Assembly (NCBI GenBank): GCA_019694155.1
Contig: JAIBCN010000244.1
Location: forward strand, 1 to 46,587
DNA length: 46,587 bases
Source: Vicinamibacteria bacterium
GTDB taxonomy: Bacteria > Acidobacteriota > Vicinamibacteria > Fen-336 > JAGNNV01
Direction: 5' to 3'
The position numbers were made by a program, and so were the translations under genes. The notes below the pieces were generated by a model. That model saw only the letters and a program-made list of their open reading frames with translations. It searched no databases and had not been told where the DNA came from. Shown here piece after piece: positions 22,942-32,867 of this stretch (position 1 is the first letter of the stretch; each line of letters starts with the position of its first letter).

Positions 22942-24126
22942 CTATGAAACCAGGGGACAGCGGGAGCAGGCCGGGAACCGCTTCTGCGCGCGCAGGTCCT
23001 TGCGCCATGCACGGACCTTCTCGCCATTCCAGATGTCCATGAACTTCTGCTCGTGAATGTTGCCGAACGAAACGTGATAGCAACGGGTGAAGGGAATACA
23101 GTCGCCGTCGGCCAGGATCTGGGCGAAGTGCCAGGAGCTCATGCAGGGCGTGTGATCCATGAAGGTTTCCGGATCGTGGAAGAAGCGCTCCAGCTCCTCG
23201 CGGTTGTACTCGGGATTGAAGGTCACCCGTGGATCGTTCCGCTTCCTGATTTCGACCATCTGCTTCCAGAGTTCGTTCGTGTCGACGCGCGAGGGGTGCA
23301 CGTCGCTCGACAGGCAGGTCTCGGTGGCCTTGTACTTCTCGCCCCAGGCCGCGTTGTGGTGATCGGCCTGCTCGGGGGTGATGAAGGTCATCCAGTTGAA
23401 ACTCACGATGGAGACGGGCAGGTCGGCGATCGAGTCCATGAAGGCCACGAGCGACCCGTGGTTCATGTTGGTGACCGTGAAGATGAGGGCTACGTCGGCC
23501 TTGAGACCGCGCCTTTTCGCGGCTTCGTCGAACTTCCGGATCCCGTCCGTGGCCTTCTGGAACACGTCCTTCCGGCCGCGAATGGCGTTGTGGATATCGG
23601 GGGGGCCGTCGATCGATACGTTCAGGCGGTTGAGGCCCGCGTCCGCCAGTTCCTCGGCCTTCTCCGGGAGGAGGTAGCCGCCGGTGGTGACGCCTATGTG
23701 CATGTCCTTGCTGCGCACGTAGCGGATGGCTTCGCCGAGCGGCTTGTACATGAGCGGCTCGGTCGCGTTGATGGCGATCCGGGGCTTCGTGGGCGCGAGT
23801 TCGTCGGTGACGCTCTTGAACAGCTCGATGGGAATCTCGTGGAGCTTCTTGTCGATCCGGAGGATCTTCCAGAAATTCGCATCCGCGTTCGCGGTGCCCA
23901 CGTCGCACATCCGGCAATGAAGATTGCAGACGCTGTTGATGCTCCAGTACACGGTGAGGGGCGCGCGCGCCCCGCCCGTGGAATCGGTGAGGTAAGGCAA
24001 GCCCTGCCAGGCCAGCCGGGCGATCGGCGTGCGATCGACGCTGAAGCCCGCCGTCTTCCAGACGTTGAGCGCTTTCTTGGCGACGGAGACGACTTCCTTC
24101 ATGAACCTCCCCAGGGGAAGGGACAT
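22942..24126 (-). CDS. Radical SAM/SPASM-like enzyme
   Basis: The 394-aa protein carries the radical SAM cluster motif CNLHCRMC (Cys67, Cys71, Cys74) and later elements such as INATEP, VTTGGYLLP and LNVSIDGPPDIHNAIRG. The C-terminal part has the spaced cysteines and FGNIHEQKFMDIWNG segment of SPASM/twitch domains, which bind extra Fe-S clusters. Such enzymes modify peptides or sugars; with methyltransferase and glycosyltransferase neighbours a sugar or lipid-linked substrate is plausible. Two starts are possible (24126, or Met9 at 24102); both have G-rich sequences just ahead. It heads the second leftward group, only 40 nt from the stop of the giant protein gene. Confidence 0.88.
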   Translation of the reverse strand: MSLPLGRFMKEVVSVAKKALNVWKTAGFSVDRTPIARLAWQGLPYLTDSTGGARAPLTVYWSINSVCNLHCRMCDVGTANADANFWKILRIDKKLHEIPIELFKSVTDELAPTKPRIAINATEPLMYKPLGEAIRYVRSKDMHIGVTTGGYLLPEKAEELADAGLNRLNVSIDGPPDIHNAIRGRKDVFQKATDGIRKFDEAAKRRGLKADVALIFTVTNMNHGSLVAFMDSIADLPVSIVSFNWMTFITPEQADHHNAAWGEKYKATETCLSSDVHPSRVDTNELWKQMVEIRKRNDPRVTFNPEYNREELERFFHDPETFMDHTPCMSSWHFAQILADGDCIPFTRCYHVSFGNIHEQKFMDIWNGEKVRAWRKDLRAQKRFPACSRCPLVS

Positions 24127-24166
24127 TCTCCCACGTCCCCGCGTGAAGGCCCACGGCCTGCGGCGT

Positions 24167-27100
24167 TTACCAGATGTTTGCGGACCCGACCACCTTCCAG
24201 ACCGGGTCGGTGGCCGTGAAGGGCTGAAAGACGCCGACCCCGGTTCTTGTCGTCCCGTTCATGAACCACACAGAGAAGATCCCGGTGGGCGTCGGGTTGT
24301 GCCACAGGAAGTCGGCCAGGCCGTCGCTGTTGAAGTCGGTCTTCGTGGAAACCAGGTTATACACGGGCGAAACAGCCTGGGTGTTTGCGTAGAAGGTGGT
24401 GCCGGTGACGGTGGCCCCGGTCAGATCCCAGGCGCGCACCTGGCCGGTGGCGGAGTCGTAGACAGCGAGTTCGTCGTCACCGTCGTTGTTCGCGTCCACG
24501 GCCGCCACCACGCGCAGCGTGCCCGAGCCGGGAAGGAGAGTACCTACGTCATACTGGCCAAGCAGGGCCGCGTTGTCGTGAAGCATCACGTGGAGGACGC
24601 CCGTCGTCGAGTTGTAGAAGGCGAGGTCCTGGGTTCCATTGTTGTCGGCGTCGAACGCGACGGCCACTCTCCAGGGAGGGCCCATGGTGTAGGGCAGGAA
24701 CTGGAAGCCCTTGAGGTTGTCTCCGTCGATGTACCAGAAGAGCAGTCGTCCGTCGTTGACGTTGTGCCAGAGGTAGTCGAGCTGTCCGTCCTGGTCGAAG
24801 TCGGCGACGGCGCCCACCGTCCATCCGGGGTCGGTGGCCCACGGGGTGACCCAGTTGAAGGTGTCGAGGGTGTTTCCGTTCTTCATGTGCCACCGGTACA
24901 GACGATTGGTGACGAAGTTGTGGAACATGAGACGGGAGCGATCGGTGGCGCCATCGGTGTTGGTGATGGTGCCCTGGGCCTGTCCGTCGCCAATGGAAGC
25001 GCCGCCCGTGGGATTCGAGAGGTTGACGAAGAAGTTCTCGTAGGGCTCCTGCAGGGCTTCGCCGACGACCTGCACGGTGACGGTCTTGGTCTGCTCGCCG
25101 AGGGCGAAACTGACGGTGCCGGTGGCGGCGGTGTAGTCGCCGGGTGCGGTGGCGGTGCCGTCGGCGGTGGCGTAGTCGACGGTGACGGCGCCGGGTGCGG
25201 GCGAGGAGAGAGACACGGTGAACGAGATTGGCGTGAATCCGGCGTTTCCTTCGCCGGTGGTCTTGTCGGCGATGGAGACGAGCAGGCCGTCGTCGGCCTG
25301 GATGGTCCCCACACCCTGGGAGTCGAAGATGGTGGCTCCCGTCGCATTCGAGAGGTTCAGCAGGACGGTCTCGTCAGGCTCCACGATGGCGTCGCGGACG
25401 ACAGGAACCGACACAACCAGAGACGCGGCGCCGGGCGGGAAGGAGAGCGTCCCGGCGGTCGAGGTGTAGTCGGAGCCGGCGGCGGCGGAGCCGTTCGCGG
25501 TGGCGTAGTCGACGGTGATGGTGGAGGCGGACGTGGCGGAAAGGACCACGGTGAACGCCAGATTGGTGGTTCCCGCCCCCGTGCCCTCGCTGATTGCGTA
25601 GTTGGTGACGCTGATGGTGGAGAGGTCGTCGTTGAGGATGGTCCCCACGCCGGTACCGTCGGCGATGGTCGCGCCCGAGGGCGCGGAGAGATTCACGGTG
25701 AATGTCTCGTTGGGCTCGAACGTGGCGTCGCCGAGAATCGGCACGGTCACGAGTTTCACGACCTCGCCCGCCGCGAAGGAGAGCGTTCCACTGGTCGGCG
25801 TGTAGTCCGACCCCGAAAGCGCCGTCCCGTTCGCGGTCGCGTACGCGACCGATGCGGGCGCCCCCAGAGGCGCGGACAACCGCACCGTGAATACCATGGT
25901 GCTCCCGGACAGATACCCCTCGGAAACAGAGGCGTCGGATACGGAGAACGCGGCGGGCGGGGCATCGTCGTCGAGGATGGTCCCGATGCCCTGGGCGTCG
26001 AGGACGCTCGCGTTCACGGGGCCGCTCAGGTTCACATAGAACGTCTCTCCGCCCTCCGGGACGAGGTCTCCCTTCACGGGCACTCCGAACGTTCGGACCG
26101 TGCTGCCGGGGCTGAACGTGAGCACGGTCGGGCCGGTGGCCGTGAAATCGACGCCCGACGCCGCCGTTCCGCCGGCCGAGGCCGCGGTCACTGACACGAT
26201 CGAGGCGCTTGGGTTGGAAAGCGTTACCGAGAAAACGGCATTGACCGTTCCTACGTTTCCTTCCGTGACGGTCACATCGTCGATGGCGATCGTGGATGTG
26301 TCGTCGTCGAGTATGGTCCCGAATCCCTGGGCGTCCGCGATGCTCGCGTTCACGGGCGAGCTGAGAATCAGGCTGAAGGTCTCGTCGGCCTCGTCGATCA
26401 CGTCGCCATAGACCGGCACGGCCACAGTGCGGCTCGTGGTGCCGGGCGTGAACGAGTAGACCACGCTTCCGCTGCTTTGGAAGTCCACCCCGCTGATCGC
26501 GGTCCCGCTGGCCCGGCTTACGAGCACCTGCACGGTGGATGCGCTTGGAGTCGAAAGGGTGATGCTGAAGTTCGCATTGACCGAGCCGGTGTTGCCCTCG
26601 GTGACGGTTACGTCGTTGATGGCGAGGGTGGCGGTGTCGTCGTCGATGATCGTTCCTATCGCCTGGCTGTCGACCACGATCGCGTTGACCGCGCCGGTCA
26701 GGTTCACCACGAACGTCTCGTCGGCTTCGTCGATCACATCGCCGGCCACGGGGATGGTGAGGGTTCGACTCACCGTGCCGGGGTCGAAGGTGAGGACCGT
26801 GTTCGTTGTGGGCGAGAAGTCGACGCCGCTCGTGGCGGTGCCGCCTGCCGTGGAGGCCAGTACCGTGATTGGGGAGGGGTTGGCCGACGAGAGCGCGATC
26901 GTGAAGACTGCGTTCGTCGAGCCTGTACTCCCTTCGGTGACGGTGACGTCGCTGATCGAGAGTGTGCGCGGGACGTTGTCCGTGATGGTGAGCGCGCCCT
27001 GCCCGTCCGCGATGACGGCGTTGTTGGGTGCGGACAGGTTCACGAACGCAGTCTCGTCGGTCTCGGCCACCGCGTCCGGCAGGACCATCACGAAGAGGGT

Positions 27101-30100
27101 GGAACTGATCGAACCCGCGGGAATGGTCAGGGTGCGACTCGCGGGCATGTAGTCGCCCGTTTCCATGGTGATGGTGATCGACCATCCCAGGATTGATCCA
27201 CTGAGACCGCCGACGTCGTCCATGACGTAAAGGCTCCAGTTGCCGTTTGGAGCGGCGCCGTTGAACACGGAGAGGAAACTGGAATACGGCCCCGCGGGCG
27301 CCGGGCTGGCGAACGTGTCCGACCCTTCAGTGTCGTTCACATCCGTCGGGCGATATGTCCCGGACATCAGCGCGGCCGAAGTCAGGGGCAAGGCGGTGTC
27401 GTCGAAGGTGAGGCTCAGCCCGGCCACCGGAGAGCTTCCTCCGACGTCCGACATCAGGAGGACCTTCTGCCCCTGAGGGCCGACGAGAATGACATCGACA
27501 TCCTGCGGCCAGGCGTGGCTGAACCCGGTGAGCGTGGCGGTTACCTTGGATACCCTGCCCGGGAGGGCCGGCACCACTATGGTGGAGGGATAGGGAGAGG
27601 CCTTGTCGGGAGTCGCCGCGCTGTTGATGCTGATGGCGGAGGAGTTCGCATAGCTCGATGCGGTGCTCACGGCCACCGCGGTGTCGTCGGCGCTCGCGTA
27701 GTTCACAGTCACGGGTTGGCCGCTCACACTCGAGAGCGACACCGTGAACTGCGCGTTCGCGGAACCGGAATAAGGCTCCTCCATGGTGACGTCGTTGATC
27801 GAGAGGGTGGGGAGGGGATCGTCGTCGGTGATGGTGACGCTATGAAGGCCGGGGCCCAGCACCGCCCCCGCACCCGCCGCTCCGGAAAGACTCACGGTGA
27901 AGCTCTCCGGCGCCTCGCTGAGAGAGTCGGGAAGGGTCGAGACAGCGATGCTCTGCGTCGAACCGCTGGCGGCGCCCGCGGGGAAGGTAACCTGGCCCCC
28001 GCCAGGGGTGAAATCGACGCCGCTCGTCGCGGTTCCGCCGGAAGTCGCCCAGTTGACCGTCACGGCGGCCGTCGTGGGAGTGCCGTCGGAGGTGGTGACG
28101 CTGATGCTCGGAGAAGCACTTCCGCCCTCGACCGTGGTGCTCGTTGCGGTGGAGAAGGCGAGAGTCACGAGAGTGCCGGGGATGGCGGTTCCATGCTTGT
28201 ACAGGCCCCGGCCGTGGGTGGCTGCCACCAGCTCCCGCGCCGGGTTGTTCAGGAAAAGCAACTCGTCGACGGAGACGTTCGCGGGAGCATCGTGCGGCAA
28301 GTGCCATGTTGCGCCCGCATCCTCGGAGGCGAAGATGCCGGACTCCCCGCCCGCGTAGATGAACTGGGGATTGTCGGGGTGAATGACCAGCGTGCGAATT
28401 GGAGCATCGGGCAGGCCCGTCGCGCCGGAGCCGGTGCGATCGGTCCAGGTGTCGCCGCCGTTGATGGTCCGGTAGATGTTGTCGGGGCTGAAGCCGCCAA
28501 AGGTGACGTACACGACCTCGCTGTTCGTCGGATCGATAGTGATGCGTGTGACCTTCCGTGCCGGCAGGGCAGGGCTCGTGTTGTCGCGGAGCGTCCAGGT
28601 TGGAGCGCCTGATGTGCCGTTGGTGGTCCGGTACACATCGCCGTTGTTATGCCCTACCCAGATGATGTCCGGGTTGCCGGGGGCGACCGCGATCGCGCTG
28701 ATGGGGCTGTTGAGCGAGGTCGGTGGCTTGATCGCGTTCCAGGTCGGGCCCGTCGTCGTGGTGAGGGCGGCGCGCGCATCGTTGGTTCGCCATAGGGACC
28801 ACCCTCCGGCGAGGAGCCTCTCCTGATTGTTCGGGTCGAGGATGAACGGAGCGATGAAGTTCGCGTGCGCCGCCTGGGCATCGTCGATCTTGTAGGGCGC
28901 CGCTTTCCACACCCAGCCGCTGCCGTTCCAGTACATGCCGCTTACGTAGGTCGACGAGAGGCCGCCGTTGCTGCTTCGATGGATGTTGAGATAGGTGTAC
29001 TCGCCGTAGAGATAGTTGGAATCCACCTGATCAGCGGCCGACCAGCCCCCGTCGCCCCCGAACATGTCCTTCCATGTTTCGGTGCCCCCGAAGAAAACCG
29101 GAGTTCCATTGTCCTGAGTCCCGCCGAGGACGCGTCCGGTTGCCGCGCTTCCCGCGGCGCCGTAGAACTGGGTCACCCCGAGGTTGTTGTTGAGTTCCGT
29201 CCAGCCCGCCGTGCAGCTGGGCGGGTTGTTTCCCGCGAGAGTCACGTCCGCCGCCTTGTAGATGCCGCCATCGTTCGCGAAATAGACGGTCTTGTTGGCG
29301 GCTCCGTCGTAGCCCGGCATGGCCACGATCGCGTGGTGGTCGGCGTGGGCCGACGCCCCGTAGGAGCCGCCGAAGGACCAGTTGCTGATTTTCGTCAGCG
29401 TGGTTCCCGAGTCGGTGCTCTTGTACAGGTCGATGCCCCCCACGATGACGAACGCGGGATCGGTGGGCGACACCCACAGCGCGTTGTCATACCAGCCCTG
29501 TGAACCGAGATAGCTGGTTCCGGTGTTCATGAGCGAATACGTGACGCCCCCGTCCGCGCTGCGCCAGATCTGGCCGCTCGAAGTGTTGGCGGACGCGTAC
29601 ACGATGTTAGGAGAGCTGGGGGCATACGCGACCTCGACCCGCGCGGATCCGAGGCTTGTGCCCAGGGTCCACGAGACGCCCCCGTCCGCGGAATACAAAG
29701 GCCGCCCATCCGCGCGTCCCGCGATCGCCCGCGCGCTGTCCGTGGGATGGAAGTCCACATCGAGAGTGCGCGTGTTCGAAGGCTGGCTCCAGCTTGTGCC
29801 TCCGTTGGTGCTCAGGAAGATGCCGGAGTTCGTCGCGGCGAGAATGGCGCCGCCGTTTGGCGCTATGGCCAGTCGATTGACGAAGAAGAAGCTCGAGTTC
29901 GCGGTGCTCGGAAGCTGCGTCCATGTGGTCCCACCATCGGTGCTCTTGAAGATGCCGGCTCCCTGGATGGCGTCCGTGTTGAAGTACCCCTCTCCCGTGC
30001 CGGCATACATCGTGTTCGAGTTCGTCGGGTCCATGGCCAGCGTGGTGACGGACAGGTTGGCCATGAAGTCATCGACCGGCGTCCAGGAGCCGCCTCCGTT

Positions 30101-30496
30101 CGTGGTCTGCCAGATGCCTCCGCCTACGCTTCCTACCCACATCTTCGAGGGCGTGGTGGGGTGAATCAGGATGGCGCGAAGGCGCCCGCCAACGTTCCCC
30201 GGTCCCAGCCAGGTCCATGACCCCGGATTGATTCCGGCTACCGACTGATCGAGACGGCCGCCCTCGGCGCGCATTCGGTCGACCTGGAGGCGGGCGCGCA
30301 TCAGGCCATTGAGCCGTACCGTTCCCGACTCATCCCGCAGATCGATGAGCCGGTACTTCATGGCCTCGTCAGGCTGATCCTGCTCCTCTGGATCGGGTGT
30401 CCGCCCGCTGCGCGGTTGGACGAGCGCGCCGAGGAACAAGGTCAATGCGGCCAGAAGCAGCGGCCGGGAGTAACCCACCGTTGACGCTATTTTCAT
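24167..30496 (-). CDS. Giant secreted protein: Asp-box propeller, Calx-beta array, VCBS tail
   Basis: The 2109-aa protein starts at ATG 30494-30496, behind GGAGGGG. Order: Sec signal peptide (1-28); a large beta-propeller region (about 60-790) with many Asp-box repeats of the S(T/A)DGGxTW kind, as in sortilin/VPS10-like and BNR proteins; eight Calx-beta repeats (GTATSGVDF / EGNxGxxNAxF types), the second split by an inserted P-domain-like sandwich; then a VCBS/FG-GAP domain with four DxDxDGxxD calcium loops, ending DPVWKVVGSANIW. It should be an extracellular, calcium-dependent adhesive or glycan-binding surface protein. The last two Calx-beta repeats and part of the VCBS domain are identical at DNA level to the protein gene at 32868-38222. 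A weak promoter (TTGCGC-16-GATACA, 30556-30583) lies upstream. Confidence 0.85.
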   Translation of the reverse strand: MKIASTVGYSRPLLLAALTLFLGALVQPRSGRTPDPEEQDQPDEAMKYRLIDLRDESGTVRLNGLMRARLQVDRMRAEGGRLDQSVAGINPGSWTWLGPGNVGGRLRAILIHPTTPSKMWVGSVGGGIWQTTNGGGSWTPVDDFMANLSVTTLAMDPTNSNTMYAGTGEGYFNTDAIQGAGIFKSTDGGTTWTQLPSTANSSFFFVNRLAIAPNGGAILAATNSGIFLSTNGGTSWSQPSNTRTLDVDFHPTDSARAIAGRADGRPLYSADGGVSWTLGTSLGSARVEVAYAPSSPNIVYASANTSSGQIWRSADGGVTYSLMNTGTSYLGSQGWYDNALWVSPTDPAFVIVGGIDLYKSTDSGTTLTKISNWSFGGSYGASAHADHHAIVAMPGYDGAANKTVYFANDGGIYKAADVTLAGNNPPSCTAGWTELNNNLGVTQFYGAAGSAATGRVLGGTQDNGTPVFFGGTETWKDMFGGDGGWSAADQVDSNYLYGEYTYLNIHRSSNGGLSSTYVSGMYWNGSGWVWKAAPYKIDDAQAAHANFIAPFILDPNNQERLLAGGWSLWRTNDARAALTTTTGPTWNAIKPPTSLNSPISAIAVAPGNPDIIWVGHNNGDVYRTTNGTSGAPTWTLRDNTSPALPARKVTRITIDPTNSEVVYVTFGGFSPDNIYRTINGGDTWTDRTGSGATGLPDAPIRTLVIHPDNPQFIYAGGESGIFASEDAGATWHLPHDAPANVSVDELLFLNNPARELVAATHGRGLYKHGTAIPGTLVTLAFSTATSTTVEGGSASPSISVTTSDGTPTTAAVTVNWATSGGTATSGVDFTPGGGQVTFPAGAASGSTQSIAVSTLPDSLSEAPESFTVSLSGAAGAGAVLGPGLHSVTITDDDPLPTLSINDVTMEEPYSGSANAQFTVSLSSVSGQPVTVNYASADDTAVAVSTASSYANSSAISINSAATPDKASPYPSTIVVPALPGRVSKVTATLTGFSHAWPQDVDVILVGPQGQKVLLMSDVGGSSPVAGLSLTFDDTALPLTSAALMSGTYRPTDVNDTEGSDTFASPAPAGPYSSFLSVFNGAAPNGNWSLYVMDDVGGLSGSILGWSITITMETGDYMPASRTLTIPAGSISSTLFVMVLPDAVAETDETAFVNLSAPNNAVIADGQGALTITDNVPRTLSISDVTVTEGSTGSTNAVFTIALSSANPSPITVLASTAGGTATSGVDFSPTTNTVLTFDPGTVSRTLTIPVAGDVIDEADETFVVNLTGAVNAIVVDSQAIGTIIDDDTATLAINDVTVTEGNTGSVNANFSITLSTPSASTVQVLVSRASGTAISGVDFQSSGSVVYSFTPGTTSRTVAVPVYGDVIDEADETFSLILSSPVNASIADAQGFGTILDDDTSTIAIDDVTVTEGNVGTVNAVFSVTLSNPSASIVSVTAASAGGTAASGVDFTATGPTVLTFSPGSTVRTFGVPVKGDLVPEGGETFYVNLSGPVNASVLDAQGIGTILDDDAPPAAFSVSDASVSEGYLSGSTMVFTVRLSAPLGAPASVAYATANGTALSGSDYTPTSGTLSFAAGEVVKLVTVPILGDATFEPNETFTVNLSAPSGATIADGTGVGTILNDDLSTISVTNYAISEGTGAGTTNLAFTVVLSATSASTITVDYATANGSAAAGSDYTSTAGTLSFPPGAASLVVSVPVVRDAIVEPDETVLLNLSNATGATIFDSQGVGTIQADDGLLVSIADKTTGEGNAGFTPISFTVSLSSPAPGAVTVDYATADGTATAPGDYTAATGTVSFALGEQTKTVTVQVVGEALQEPYENFFVNLSNPTGGASIGDGQAQGTITNTDGATDRSRLMFHNFVTNRLYRWHMKNGNTLDTFNWVTPWATDPGWTVGAVADFDQDGQLDYLWHNVNDGRLLFWYIDGDNLKGFQFLPYTMGPPWRVAVAFDADNNGTQDLAFYNSTTGVLHVMLHDNAALLGQYDVGTLLPGSGTLRVVAAVDANNDGDDELAVYDSATGQVRAWDLTGATVTGTTFYANTQAVSPVYNLVSTKTDFNSDGLADFLWHNPTPTGIFSVWFMNGTTRTGVGVFQPFTATDPVWKVVGSANIW
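24689..25576. repeat. 888-bp identical tract, copy 1
   Basis: This tract is identical by eye to 33411-34298, in direct orientation, and lies in the 3' part of the propeller/Calx-beta gene. Differences begin at once on both sides (25577 C against T, 24688 T against C), and the next several hundred bp carry frequent, mostly synonymous differences. It encodes the last two Calx-beta repeats and the start of the VCBS domain. Confidence 0.85.
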
Positions 30497-30555
30497 CGAA
30501 CCCCTCCGTCTGGCCTGCTCCTGCGACGGAGCCCGCCCCACGATGCCTCGAATGG

Positions 30556-30583
30556 TGTATCACACCGCAGAGGGCGGGCGCAA
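30556..30583 (-). promoter_or_regulatory. Weak promoter candidate for the giant propeller gene
   Basis: On the minus strand TTGCGC (30578-30583) and GATACA (30556-30561) are 16 bp apart, with TGTGATACA giving an extended -10 look. It lies in the 99-nt gap between the ligase gene stop and the ATG at 30496. Confidence 0.3.
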
Positions 30584-30595
30584 CCGCGAGCTGTG

Positions 30596-32815
30596 TTAGT
30601 CGAGGTCTGGCGGGGCGCCCTGACGGCGCCGTACATCCGCGAGTGCGCGGCGCGCCGCCTCGCGGCCGGCGTCCTGTCCGTGCCAGTTTCCCTGAATCGC
30701 GGCGGCGAGCCGCAGCGCCGCCTCGTCGAGCTTGCCCTGTTTCAGCGCGATGAAACCGACCTGGTACTGAAGGGCCGCGAGATCCGGGTAGAGCCTCAAG
30801 CCGCGCTCGGCGAGCTCGCGCCCGCGCGCCAGGTCGCCGACCAGCACGGCGGCGTTGACGGCGGCGGTATGGAAGTAGGGGTTTGCCGGCTCCTTCAGGA
30901 GAGCGTGATCGCATCTGGCCATGGCCTCGGCAGGGGCCATCTCTCCTGCGGCCGCCCGAGAGCCCGCGACCCGGCACAGATGCATGTCGTACTGCCCCAC
31001 GAGCGGTTCGAGTTCGACGGCGCGCTCCAGCGCCCGGGTCGCGCGCTCCCGCGCGCTTAGCCCGCCCTCCCCACGCGCCGCCGCCTCTTCTGCCTGACCC
31101 AGCCTTTGCCAGTAGTAGGCCCGACCGGGCTCGAGGGCCGCGGCGCGTCCCTGCGATCGCAGGGAAGCGGCCGGGTCAACCGCGGCGAAGCGAGATCCGC
31201 GCGCGGTCGCGACGTCGGCCGCGAGGCCGGGATAGAGGAGAGCGCCGCCGAGCATGGCCGCGACGAGGGCAGCGGCCCGAGCGCGCGAACTGAAGGGCCG
31301 CGTTGCTGGCTCTTCGCCCTTCGGCATCAGTGTACGAATCCACAGCAGCCCGGCGAGAGGCGCGCTGAAGGCCGCGAGGGTAAAGAGGAGCTCAGGCGCG
31401 CCGCCCTGCCTGGCCGACAAATTGGTGAGTAGCACCACGGGTGCCGCAAGCGCCAGCGCTCTCGAAAGGGCGAGGCCTCGGGTCTCCCCGGCCGCCATTT
31501 CCGGGTCGCGGCGGCCTGCCGTCACGGAGACGATCGCCACCAGCGTGACGAGCAGGATCGCCGGAGCGGTGTAGAGAATGCCGACCAGCGCCTGGGGGAG
31601 GAGGGAAAGAGCACCCACGACCACGCTGCCAAGGAAGAGGCGCTCGTCCTCACCCGCCGCCCGCCAGGCTCGCCTGGTCGCAGTGCCGAATCCCCAGGCT
31701 ACGAGCAGCGCCGCGGCGGCGCCGAGGAGTCCCTGGGTCGCGAGAAGCTGCAAGCCCTCGTTGTGCGCGCGCACGAAGGTGGTGTTCCACTCCATCGCCC
31801 AGAATTCCGGAGTGCGCCTCGGAGACAGAGCCAGGCCGAAGGTGTCGACGCCGGAACCGAGGAGCGGATGCTCCATGAAGAGATCGAGGGCAGTGCGCCA
31901 AAGGAAGGCGCGGCTTCCTATGCCGGCCCCGCTCGACACGCGGGCGGGCAGCAGGCGCAGAAGATCCCGGCCCTCGGGCGTGGCCAGGGCGAGGCCCAGG
32001 GCGAGGATGCCTCCCAGAAGCCCAAGGCGGAGCAAGGCGCGCGCGCTCCGCGAATCTCCCGAGATCTTCAGGACCAGCCACACGCCGACCGCGCCGACAG
32101 CGAGGCCCAGCCAACCCGCGCGGGAGGCCGATCGGATGACCGCGAGCGCGCCCAGAAACGACGAGGCGGCGAGAGCGCCCGCGAAGAACCTTTCCCCCCG
32201 TCGCTCCGCCTGAATCGCAAGACAGACTTGAAGGGGCCAGACCGCGGCGAGAAAAGAACCGAGGGCGTTCGCGTTTCCCATCGTTCCGAAGGGTCGAGCG
32301 GTCCCGAGCTGCGCGACGCGACTCCACGTGAACGCATCCAGCCCCGCGGCCTGGACGAGGGCGTAGGACGCGGCTATGGCGGCCGCGATCACCGGGGCCA
32401 TCACGAGCCATCGAGCCTGCTGCCAGTTGGCGCACGCCGCTCGAGTAGCGAAGAACAGCACGGCTCCTGCGAGCAGGGTCGGCAGACCCGCGTAGCTCTC
32501 CATCGCGCCCTGAAGCGACGTGCGGGGGCTGATGGAAAAGACTGTCGAGAGCACCGCGCTGACCACGAAGAGCAAGACCCCGCCCGCCATGGGGTCGCCG
32601 CGGAGAGATCGCAGGTGTCCCACCGCCTGGGCGCTTCCGGCGCTCGCGAGCACCCCTCCCGCCATCCAGGCGAAGAGGAGGAGACCCGCCCACTGGAGAG
32701 CGAGCGTCCTTGGGTAGTCGAACGGCTCGGTGGTCGCCGTGGAGAACAGGATCCCCGACAGCCCGAGATGAAGGAACACCACGGCCCAGAGCCAGTTCCC
32801 GGCCGCGGGAGCCAC
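30596..32815 (-). CDS. O-antigen ligase/polymerase-like membrane protein with TPR tail
   Basis: The start codon is GTG at 32815, without a strong ribosome binding site; the product is 739 aa. Around 12 membrane segments fill residues 5-530. The large periplasmic loop of the Wzy_C/WaaL family is seen around 290-350, with SRAGWLGLA before it and the conserved HNEGLQLLATQGLLG. The last 190 residues are TPR-like helices (ALEPGRAYYWQRLGQAEEA, NPYFHTAAVNAAVLVGDLARG, ALQYQVGFIALKQGKLDEAA). It probably polymerises or ligates the glycan made by the upstream locus, or glycosylates surface proteins, since it lies between two genes for giant secreted proteins. Confidence 0.85.
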   Translation of the reverse strand: MAPAAGNWLWAVVFLHLGLSGILFSTATTEPFDYPRTLALQWAGLLLFAWMAGGVLASAGSAQAVGHLRSLRGDPMAGGVLLFVVSAVLSTVFSISPRTSLQGAMESYAGLPTLLAGAVLFFATRAACANWQQARWLVMAPVIAAAIAASYALVQAAGLDAFTWSRVAQLGTARPFGTMGNANALGSFLAAVWPLQVCLAIQAERRGERFFAGALAASSFLGALAVIRSASRAGWLGLAVGAVGVWLVLKISGDSRSARALLRLGLLGGILALGLALATPEGRDLLRLLPARVSSGAGIGSRAFLWRTALDLFMEHPLLGSGVDTFGLALSPRRTPEFWAMEWNTTFVRAHNEGLQLLATQGLLGAAAALLVAWGFGTATRRAWRAAGEDERLFLGSVVVGALSLLPQALVGILYTAPAILLVTLVAIVSVTAGRRDPEMAAGETRGLALSRALALAAPVVLLTNLSARQGGAPELLFTLAAFSAPLAGLLWIRTLMPKGEEPATRPFSSRARAAALVAAMLGGALLYPGLAADVATARGSRFAAVDPAASLRSQGRAAALEPGRAYYWQRLGQAEEAAARGEGGLSARERATRALERAVELEPLVGQYDMHLCRVAGSRAAAGEMAPAEAMARCDHALLKEPANPYFHTAAVNAAVLVGDLARGRELAERGLRLYPDLAALQYQVGFIALKQGKLDEAALRLAAAIQGNWHGQDAGREAARRALADVRRRQGAPPDLD

Positions 32816-32867
32816 TCCCGGATTGGACCGCCGTTTGCGCCCCAGGTGAGGCTCCTTCCCGACGCCT

